Shown here one piece after another: positions 56,585 through 64,000 of a stretch of 64,000 nt of DNA. The stretch's first letter is position 1. The number at the start of each line of letters is the position of its first letter. This DNA comes from Acanthochromis polyacanthus (taxonomy: Eukaryota; Chordata; Actinopteri; Pomacentridae). The stretch lies in contig NC_067125.1 of NCBI RefSeq assembly GCF_021347895.1, positions 4,978,268-5,042,267 on the forward strand, written 5' to 3'. A program made the position numbers and the translations under genes. The notes beneath the pieces were generated by a model. It had not been told where the DNA came from, made no database searches, and saw only the letters and a program-made list of their open reading frames with translations.

Positions 56585-58192
56585 CAGGACTGTCTCAGAA
56601 AATTAGAATATTGTGATAAAGTTCTTTATTTTCTGAAATGCAATTAAAAAAACAAAAATGTCATACATTCTGGATTCATTACAAATCAACTGAAATATTT
56701 CAAGCCTTTTATTATTTTAATATTGCTGATTATGGCTTACAGCTTAAGAAAACTCAAAAATCATATCTCAAAATATTAGAATATTTCCTCAGACCAAGTA
56801 AAAAAAACAAAATTATAACAGCAAAACAAAATCAAACATTTGAAAATGTCCATTAATGCACTCAGTACTTGGTTGGGAATCCTTTTGCACGAATTACTGC
56901 ATCAATGCGGCGTGGCATGGAGGCAATCAGCCTGTGGCATTGCTGAGGTGTTATGGATGCCCAGGATGCTTCAATAGCGGCCTTTAGCTCATTTGCATTG
57001 TTGGGTCTGGTGTCTTTCAGCTTCTTCTTGACAATACCCCACAAATTCTCAATGGGGTTCAGGTCAGGGGAATTGGCAGGCCAATCGAGGACAGTAATGC
57101 CATGGTCAGTACACCAGTTACTGGTGGTTTTGGCACTGTGGGCAGGTGCCAGATCATGCTGGAAAATGAAATCATCATCTCCATAGAGCTTTTCAGCAGA
57201 AGGAAGCATGTCGTGCTCTAAAATCTCTTGGTACACAGCTGCATTTACTCTGGACTTGATGAGACACCGTGGACCAACACCAGCAGCTGACATGGCACCC
57301 CAAACCATCGCTGACTGTGGGAACTTCACACTGGATTTCAAGCAACTTGGATTTTGCTTCTCTCCGGCCTTTCTCCAGACTCTGGCGCCTTGACTTCTAA
57401 ATGAAATACAAAACTTGCTTTCGTCTGAAAAGAGGACTTTGGACCACTCTTCAACTGTCCAGTGCTTCTTTTCCATAGCCCAAGTCAGACGCTTTTTCCG
57501 TTGTCTTGAGTTCAGAAGTGGCTTGACCATGGGAATACGGCTATTGTAGCCCATTTCCCGGACACGTCTGTGAACAGTGGCTTTTGATACCTGGACTCCA
57601 GCTTCAGTCCACTGTCTTTGAAGCTCCCCCAAATTCTGGAAGCGGCTCTTCTTCACAATGCTGTTAAGCCTGCGGTCATCTCTCTTGGTTGTGCAGCGTT
57701 TCCTGCCACATTTCTCCCTTCCAACAGACTTTTTGTGAATGTGCTTTGAAACTGCACTCTGTGAACAGCCTGCTCTTTGAGAAATTTCTTTTTGTGTCTT
57801 ACCCTCCTAATGGAGGGTGTCAATGATGGTCCTCTGGACAGCAGTCAGATCAGCAGTCTTCCCCATACTTGTGTTTAGTTTACTGAACCAAGCTGAGTGT
57901 TTTTCAAGGCTCAGGAAACACTTGCAGGTGTTTCGAGTTATTTAGACGATTCAAGTGATTAGTTAAATAGCCTACTAGTATACTTTTTCATGATATTCTA
58001 ATATTTTGGGATATGATTTTTGAGTTTTCTTAAGCTGTAAGCCATAATCAGCAATATTAAAATAATAAAAGGCTTGAAATATTTCAGTTGATTTGTAATG
58101 AATCCAGAATGTATGACATTTTTGTTTTTTTAATTGCATTTCAGAAAATAAAGAACTTTATCACAATATTCTAATTTTCTGAGACAGTCCTG
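56585..58192 (-). mobile_element. Near-intact Tc1-type element of a second family
   Basis: The 1,608-bp element starts CAGGACTGTCTCAGAAAATT and ends with its complement. It is flanked by TA at 56583-56584 and 58193-58194. The terminal inverted repeats are about 215 bp long and differ at few positions. It sits inside duplication copy B, so it inserted after that duplication. Copy A (near 40740) has an uninterrupted ATATATACAC. Confidence 0.92.
56862..57866 (-). pseudogene. Tc1-type DD34E transposase with a single nonsense codon
   Basis: From the ATG at 57866 (MGKTADLTAVQRTIID) the frame is 334 codons long with one interruption, TAG at 57809-57807 (codon 20), in the first helix-turn-helix. The remainder is open: DNA-binding region with VSKATVHRRVREMGY, then LFSDESKFCI (first Asp), IFQHDLAPAHSAK (second Asp) and [20 protein letters not shown] (Glu), and a natural stop after KGFPTKY. 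An internal Met at 57656 leaves a 264-residue product lacking the first DNA-binding helices. This copy could not make full-length transposase without readthrough. Confidence 0.88.
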
Positions 58193-58697
58193 TACATACA
58201 TACACATACAGGAAGTTTGTGGGACCACATGAAGACACTTGTTTGCTCCTTTTTCCATTTTTACTGGTTAATAATTAAGAATTGGAATTTAAATACGTGG
58301 AAACTTTTCTGTCCTTGTCATCCAAATGTTCTGTTGAGTCTGCACATATTGAACCTTTGAAGTGGCTGCTCAGGCGATTTTTGAGGTTGGAATTGCAAAA
58401 GTCGCCAGGTCTGAAACAGGAAAAATAATTTTTAAGAACCTAGTTGTGGGTTCTAAAAGAATAAATAAGTGAACTCCAAACAAAATGTGCTGATAACAGT
58501 TTTTAAATCTGCTGATGTGATAAAACCTTCCTCTGCAGAGAAAGGGAAGTGACGATCATAGATATGAAGAATGCATAGGCCACGCCCCTCTGAGCGGCAT
58601 GCCCATCTATGGGCGTGCCTACGGAGACACTAAGCTAGTGGGGAGCAAAGTTTCAGTGTTTTCCATTGATGTCAATGGCACGAAAACTAAAACAAGA

Positions 58698-59592
58698 ATG
58701 CCGGCTGATTGTGCTGCATACAGTTGCACACTACGTCGGACGATCAAGACAAGGAAACCTGGAATAACTTTCCACAGGTAATAATAGTTTTTGGCTCTTT
58801 TTTCATTATTAAATCTTGTTGAGAGTTTCCAGTCTATGAGAGCTAGCTAGTTAGCCACTAGCAAAACACGAACACGAGCTAACAGCTGGATAACCAAATA
58901 CCAGACGACTATTCGTAGCTGTAGTATAGTTGTACAAGTACGAAATACGATAAGTATAAGCAGCAGCAGCAGCAGCAGTAGTAGTATAAGTAGCTGTAGA
59001 GTCGTAGAAGTAGTATCAGCATTACAAGTTGTAGTAGCAGTGACAGTATCAGCAGCAGTAGTTGGTGTATTACCACTACTACTAGTAGTAGTAATAATAT
59101 TGATACATCAAATTTATATAGCGCTTTTTAGGACACTCAAAGACACTTTACAAGACAGACAGATAAGCAGATAGATAGTAAGATAGTAGTCGCATTACTA
59201 TTAATATCATCAATACTACCAATAGTAGTTATAAAGCCTAACTCATGTATATCCAGATTACCATATATGTTATTCCTCCAAACCCATTTTATGTTTGGGA
59301 TTACATGCAATTCTTTAGGACTGCTCTCAAATAGCCTAATTGAAATGTTACTAAACAAGGTTATACTAAATTAAATAACTTTGGTCTCTAGTGTATTGGC
59401 TAATTCAGTTCTTTGTACTTAATTTACTGGCATGATTTCTTTTTTAATATGTTGTTGTGTGCATACTTATTTACTTCTCTGTCTACTTTTTTTTTTTTTT
59501 TTTTTACTCCATGTAGGTTTCCCAAAGACAATGGATTGAGGAAGAAGTGTGAAGCAACTCTGTGGAGAGAGGGCTTTGCTGCAACTATATAG
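58698..59592 (+). pseudogene. THAP domain of a P-like transposase, truncated
   Basis: Two exons join in phase: 58698-58777 (MPADCAAYSCTLRRTIKTRK, ending GITFH) and 59517-59592 (RFPKDNGLRKKC to a TAG). The product has the first THAP cysteine pair C-x4-C, the TFHRFPKD box and WREGF. The conserved tryptophan before the second helix reads Cys, and the second Cys-x2-His pair is cut off by the stop at 59590. It is a relic DNA-binding domain. Confidence 0.65.
58950..59100. repeat. AGC/AGT trinucleotide-rich stretch
   Basis: Runs of CAGCAGCAG and AGTAGTAGT inside the P-like element, in the intron between its THAP exons. Confidence 0.8.
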
Positions 59593-59657
59593 CAGCCTAG
59601 AGACAGAGATAAATAAATAATAGTTAATGTCAATAATAATTCTGTTGTTTATTGTAA

Positions 59658-59659
<2 letters not shown>

Positions 59660-59727
<68 letters not shown>
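59660..59727. repeat. (TA)n microsatellite
   Basis: About 34 TA units abutting the left tip of the MITE. A shorter TA run (60424-60447) abuts the right tip, so the MITE landed in a TA tract. Confidence 0.95.
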
Positions 59728-59732
<5 letters not shown>

Positions 59733-60415
59733 TGACAGTCATTAAAAACTTTGAGACCATATTTTTCAACTTAATTTTTATTTTGAAGCCTGAAACTGGA
59801 TTCTGAAACTGGATTTTCTTCATATGAATCATTTGTTTAGCATATTGGCATACAGAAACAAAAATCTAAAGTTTCAAGAATGAGTTGAAAATAAAGAATT
59901 TCACAAAAGAAAACGGCACCTGCCAAACACAAAGTCACAACAGTCAATACCGAGTATGGCCTCCATTTGCTTGGATGCAGGCAGCAATCCGTCGGCGCAT
60001 GCTTTGGACCAGGCTTCTGATTGTGGGTTGGGAACAGCCCATACGCCTGGATACATCACTGTAGCTCAAACCGGCCTCCACCATACCCAGTGCCCGGAGA
60101 CGTTGTTCATGTGATAGACGCGGCATGATGCTGTTCACTGGACTAACAATGGTGGCCTTTTTTGGGCCTTTATATAGGCCTTCAAAACCCATTCTCAAAT
60201 TGTGCAGATACTCACTGAGTATTGCTTGGTGTGTATTTGGTTCACTTTTGCAAAGTGACCAACCCATGTGCAATGAATCATGACAAAATGACCACTCATC
60301 ATTATCTCAACTACCAGGGCACTCGATCATCAGTAAATCCACAATGAATAATTACAACCCCCCTACAAGTAGAATTCTGTGTACATTTCTACCTCAAAGT
60401 TTATATTGACTGTCA

Positions 60416-60420
<5 letters not shown>
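59728..60420 (-). mobile_element. Internally deleted Tc1-type element with a small fused ORF
   Basis: The tips CACACTGACAGTCA and TGACTGTCAGTGTG are inverted, and the element lies in a TA repeat (TA target). The inner sequence AAACTTTGAGACC near the left tip is the family subterminal sequence. It keeps the start and end of a transposase gene and lacks the middle. Confidence 0.75.
59944..60126 (-). CDS. 60-residue fusion of transposase N- and C-termini
   Basis: The frame starts MPRLSHEQRLRALGMVEAGL, a helix-turn-helix with SYSDVSRRMGCSQPTIRSLV, and joins after residue 41 to SMRRRIAACIQANGGHTRY, the C-terminal tail of Tc1 transposases. The catalytic residues are absent. The join is in frame and both original start and stop are kept. 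Such a product could at most bind element ends. Expression is unknown. A 109-codon longer frame upstream is not supported by the family start. Confidence 0.6.
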   Translation of the reverse strand: MPRLSHEQRLRALGMVEAGLSYSDVSRRMGCSQPTIRSLVQSMRRRIAACIQANGGHTRY

Positions 60421-60447
<27 letters not shown>

Positions 60448-61185
60448 GTTTGTGTGTGTGTAATAAATTAGTATTAATAAATAAATAAATTACATTTGCA
60501 ATTAAATCTTTTGATCTCAGAACATTTTATACACATCTAAGTATTTACATTTATATATGTAGTGGCTGAACTGAAACTCTGGACCTAAATAATAAGATAA
60601 CTAAAATTGCAGATTACATTTGTAGGATGCTGTTTTCGGTGTTTTCCTTTTTTTCTGATCAAATATTCTCTATCAATAGCACATGTTTTGACGTTGACAA
60701 TAAAGTAGACCATACGAAAATCGGTTGACAAATGAGCAAATTATGATTTGTTTTCAATGTACGTGCATTGCTTTGAATGGGAACTTTGCCCCCTCCAAGA
60801 TGGCCGCCACGTAGGCACGTCACTTAGCCGGCTGCTACAGGACACGGGCGTATCTACTCTTCATATCTATGGTGACGATGCCTCGTGTCAAACTTTCGGT
60901 TTTGTCCAGTTGTGGCGCAGATTATTCTCTCCGTGTCAAAACTCCTTCTGAAGGTAAAGCAAACAATTTTCAACGTTTCATTCGGTAGCAGCAGCTGTCG
61001 GTAGTTTAGCTATGGGAGACGCTAACGTGTCGTCATTTGCTATGGTCACGTGGTACAAGACCGCTGCTGGTTGGCAAGAACACCGGCAGTAACATAACGG
61101 CTTGCTACGAGAACGGTATCGGGTTTGAAACAAATACGTAAAGTTATCACTTTTCATGAATGAAATTGCACATGTATTTACCACA

Positions 61186-61365
61186 ATGGTAATATCATGT
61201 GTAGTTGTTGGTTGTACGAAGCGTTTTGAGAAGGGATCAGGCTTGAAATTTCACCGAATACCGATGTCAGGAGAGAGAAGATGGCGGTGGCTTCAGCCAT
61301 CAACGGGAAAAATTGTACCCCAGTAAGCAGCAGAGATCGTGTTTGTGGCCCCCACTTTTCTTCAG
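61186..61365 (+). CDS. THAP zinc-finger first exon (copy 2, intact)
   Basis: THAP domains are C2CH zinc fingers that bind DNA and start P, Kolobok and ISL2EU-type transposases. The exon runs from ATG at 61186 to a consensus donor TCAG|GTAAAC at 61365, 60 codons. It holds SCVVVGC (first Cys pair), GLKFHRIP (the FHRxP box), RRWRWLQPS (conserved Trp) and RDRVCGPHFSSG (final Cys-x2-His). All zinc ligands are present. The remaining exons are deleted, so only this domain could be made, and only if spliced or read through. Confidence 0.7.
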
Positions 61366-61671
61366 GTAAACTATTCAACAGTTTAGCAGGTTTAGTATGT
61401 CCAACTTTGAGCTTATTTACCAAAAGATATTTAGTGTCGCATCCTTCACGTGAAGCGGTCTCTACACTTTCGGTTTGGTTCAGTGTTGTCATGTGTTACC
61501 GATCGCTTTTTAGGCGATGAAAGTATACTAAAGTCCAATGAAGCATATTCAATAACATCTCCTTAAGCCAGCAGCCTCCTATTTGTAACCATATTTGTTT
61601 CTTTATGCGTCTAGCCATCGTTTTTTAGAATTGTCCTATTTTCGATCACCAATGCTGTGGGTCTGTTACTG

Positions 61672-62028
61672 TTACATAGAAGCCATACTGCAGACAAAAA
61701 ATACAGCAACGTCGTGACGTTTCTTTGACATCTTGTTGAAGATTAACAGAAGATATATTATTTTTAATTCATAATTATATATTTTTGGGTGGGTGAACTG
61801 CCCAGCGGTGTCAATCAAGTAAAAATAAATGTCGGTGAAGGAAATGTCCGGCCACAATGAAGGATCGTCAACCCACTCAGTCTTCAAATTGTAGGGATCT
61901 GGCAAGGTTTTACCGTTTCCCTGATATCTCAGCTTACTCACGTATATTTGTCGGGCCTCAGGTGATAAGGATTGAGCATAATCGGACAATTTCACGGAAG
62001 GATAGTTCGCATTGTTATCAGCCGCCAT
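61672..62028 (-). pseudogene. N-terminal segment of a second mobile-element protein (copy 2)
   Basis: From the ATG at 62028 (MAADNNANYPSVKLSDYAQS) the frame is 118 codons and includes LPDPYNLKTEWVDDPSLWPD and FYLIDTAGQFTHPK before running into AT-rich, probably non-coding, text. In fish genomes this N-terminus belongs, as far as I recall, to multicopy proteins with SWIM and YqaJ-like nuclease domains, but no such domain is in this window. It is the partner of the frame at 36441-36650. Confidence 0.45.
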
Positions 62029-62112
62029 TGTTCCTCTGGTTCCTTTTGCCAACCCTGCGCGGTAATCACGTGACTTCGTGACGTCACGGTTTGTAAACAC
62101 TGGCGTCTCCCA

Positions 62113-62839
62113 TAGTGAAAACAGCTAAAACCTGCCGTCCGACTGTTCCCGTTAACGGAGTTTGAAGTGTAAACTCGGAGTAAACACGGAGTATCAAGTT
62201 ACTGCAGGCCTCCGCCATTTTGACGAAAACGCGGTGAAAATTTATGTGAACATCCGTTTTAACGTGAACAGATATCCATAGTCGAATTCTTCATAGTCTT
62301 GAAGAACATTTCAGATCCACAGTGCAATTATTGCTGATCAGATTTGTATCTTCAGACATCCACTATGACAAGCACGAAGAGTAGACGTGAACTGATGTTA
62401 TTTGGAATTAGGGTGTTTCCTTGTAAGAAGTGTAGTTACAGATACACACACACAAGCACATATAAACATAATTTACTTATGTTGAATTGTCTCCTGGGGA
62501 CAAATAAAGTTTTCTGAATCTGAATTAAATGTGTGTGTACATTCTTGGCAACTTCTCTTTTGGATTCCTGACAACAGACCAAGAAGAGAAGTGAAAGGTA
62601 ATCAGAATGCAGCTCCATGATTCCATCTCTTGGATTAATTTGAGTCCAGCTGCCTCTTCTGTTTCAGGCCAGTTGGAAACAGAAACTAAAAATGTACAAA
62701 TATAGAGACTGGTTTGTGATTTGACATCCTCTATTTGTGATTTTTTTTTTCATTTGAAGTTGTAAAAGATGATTTCTGCTCATGTCCAGATGAATGATTT
62801 GTGTTTCATTTACAGATCGTGAATTGTGAATTCAGCAGC
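62113..62839. other. Upstream region of the right-edge gene
   Basis: 62120-62250 has several CpG sites and CCGCCATTTTG. A LINE-type tail (TCCTGGGGACAAATAAAG) is at 62492-62509. No TATA box was assigned; the transcription start of the next gene is unknown. Confidence 0.35.
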
Positions 62840-64000
62840 ATGTATAAGCGAGAGCACCGAGAGGACAAAACGTCTGCTGATACTCCTCCATGTGAGGAAG
62901 CAGAGGGCCAGAGGTGAGACAATCATCTCTAACTGTCCAGGACTCTTTTCATGTCAGAGCTCAGGACTCGCATCACTCTATCATCTTTATTCACAGTTCT
63001 GAACCTGGACCCAGCTGTGTGTCCTTGAAGAGCGACTCGTCAAAGGACTTTGGCATTTACTTTAAAAGGTAATTTAAAGTTAAATACATATTAATAATCA
63101 CAACATCAACTCATCTGGATTCCGTCTAGTAAAAGTTTTGGTGAATGTTTTCCGTTATGACCCACCATAGACGAAAACTTTTTGATCCCGGCTCCCTGTC
63201 AGTGAAGAGCGACTCGTCAAAGGACTTTGGCATTTACTTTAAAAGGTAATTTAAAGTTAAATACATATTAATGATCAAAACATTAACTCATCTGGATTCA
63301 GTCTGGTGAAATTTTTGCTGAATAATGTTTTCCATTATGACCCACCATAGACCAGAACCTTCTGATCCCACCTGCCTGTCAGTAAAGAGTGACTCGTCAA
63401 AGGACTTTGGCATTTACTTTAAAGAAGGACGTGTGCCTGAATTTAAAGATGAACCTCCCTCTGATCAAAGGTAAGTTTCTGCTGATTACTGTGTGACTGT
63501 CACTAATTCAGAGGAATATTTGGTATGTGTATTTATTTCCATCTTGTAATTTTAAATTTGGATAGTGTGTGGAAGTCTTTTTGACACTTTTGGATATGCT
63601 TATCTGTCTCCTACGCACCGGCCTCATGAAACAGATCTATAAAAAGGTTGTTTGTCTAAAAGTTCTTCTCAGATGATTAAGCAGAGAAAAATAAATCACT
63701 GATGTAGAAGAAAAAACAAAGGGCTGCATTGGCCGGATTCTGTTCATTCAAACTTTATGGCCAGATAAGAATGTCCGTTTTAATGAAAGATATCACATTT
63801 TGGATAAAGCTGAATCAGTTTCATTTTTTTTTCTGTTTCATTTGTACTCCTGCTGTGTCACCTCAGTGAAAAGACTTTTGAAAGCGTATGTCAAATCAGC
63901 AACAGGAGCACTAAAGAAAAGAAGGTGCCTCCTAATGTTTTTCTTTCCCCAGCACCACAGCTTTTACTGAATTTGAGTTCCAATGGAGAGCTAATTGTTT
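62840..64000 (+). CDS. NLR-like gene, N-terminal exons (3-prime end beyond window)
   Basis: Exons with phase-matched GT/AG borders: 62840-62913 (MYKREHREDKTSADTPPCEE), 62997-63068, 63171-63245, 63351-63470 and 63867 onward (open to the right edge). Exons 2-4 each carry the repeat LSVKSDSSKDFGIYFK (exon 2 has SCVSLKSDSSKDFGIYFK). Short N-terminal exons with repeated SCVSMKSDxS motifs are a trait of teleost NLRC3/NLRP12-like (FISNA-NACHT) genes, which act as cytoplasmic immune sensors. The FISNA, NACHT and LRR regions are not in the window, so the family call is inference. The last exon reads EKTFESVCQISNRSTKEKK and beyond. Confidence 0.5.

Larger units (their letters stand above)
55037..58548. 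repeat. Segmental duplication, copy B
   Basis: Paralogous to 39708-41540. It is expanded by a Tc1 element (56585-58192) and by 55671-56398, which has no counterpart in copy A. It ends at the target site of the P-like element. Confidence 0.8.
58557..60871 (+). mobile_element. P-superfamily element with 8-bp target duplication
   Basis: The left end CATAGATATGAAGA (58557) is perfectly inverted at the right end, TCTTCATATCTATG (60871). GTGACGAT flanks both sides (58549-58556 and 60872-60879), an exact 8-bp duplication. CA...TG-type ends, 8-bp duplication and a THAP-like first exon fit the P element superfamily. The transposase catalytic region is missing. A TA microsatellite and a Tc1-type MITE (59728-60420) are nested inside. 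The right subterminal region shares AAAATCGGTTGA and AAGATGGCCGCCA with the candidate relative at 21464-23500. Confidence 0.75.
61013..62112 (-). mobile_element. ISL2EU-like TIR element, copy 2 (inverted relative to copy 1)
   Basis: The left tip TGGGAGACGCTA and right tip GGCGTCTCCCA are inverted. TA flanks both sides (61011-61012 and 62113-62114). Here the THAP exon is on the plus strand near the left tip and the second gene start is on the minus strand near the right tip; the two genes converge. The element is 1,100 bp, about 90% identical to copy 1, and 24 kb from it. Confidence 0.65.

Noticed and set aside
59467..59832. Frame with an IYIYIY run
   Set aside because: Translation of the (TA)n tract beside the MITE.

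Overview
The window is vertebrate nuclear DNA from a ray-finned fish, most likely a percomorph teleost. Three observations point there: intron-containing genes whose products match vertebrate CEP295, MED17 and VSTM5; tRNA-headed fish SINEs with GATG tails; and many Tc1, hAT, P-like and L1-type elements at a density typical of teleost intergenic DNA. No bacterial or viral gene organisation is seen. Gene identities come from reading translated exons and splice sites by eye; no database search was possible.

Left part (1-17,500): cep295 runs on the minus strand (first coding exon at 6111, ten exons readable down to 1253, the rest beyond the left edge). med17 runs on the plus strand (12 coding exons, 8395-17256, 644 residues, complete). 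They are head to head with a short shared upstream region near 6.1-6.7 kb. vstm5 follows on the minus strand (28395-24369). cep295, med17 and vstm5 are also neighbours on human 11q21, so this is a conserved block. Its introns carry a SINE with a clean 12-bp target duplication, a second SINE split by a Harbinger-like insertion, and a small TIR element that holds a fragment of a RecQ-like helicase.

Middle part (17.5-46 kb): mostly mobile elements. These include an intact Tc1 element with a full 350-codon DD34E transposase (18214-19848), an L1 with complete ORF1 and broken ORF2, L1 3-prime fragments, P-like ends, a pair of nested hAT units with embedded L1 pieces, and an ISL2EU-like element. Three small-RNA genes sit among them on the plus strand: U2 snRNA (31402), tRNA-Lys(UUU) (36115) and U1 snRNA (38939). 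A 37-bp minisatellite whose every unit contains a CCAAT box lies at 39.9-40.4 kb, and a second array with the same flanks lies at 55.2-55.55 kb. The two arrays are parts of a segmental duplication.

Right part (46-64 kb): an SRCR-domain gene on the minus strand (signal peptide exon plus five one-exon SRCR domains) with an in-frame stop in its first SRCR domain. Then come the second copy of the duplication, carrying a Tc1 element with one nonsense codon; a P-superfamily element with an 8-bp target duplication and a broken THAP domain; a second ISL2EU-like element in the opposite orientation to the first, with an intact THAP first exon; and finally the 5-prime exons of a plus-strand gene resembling the repeated N-terminal exons of teleost NLR genes, running off the right edge.

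The strongest candidates for something little described are the paired divergent-gene TIR elements (THAP exon on one strand, a second protein's first exon on the other), the TIR element carrying a RecQ-like fragment between perfect 9-bp duplications, and the CCAAT minisatellite.
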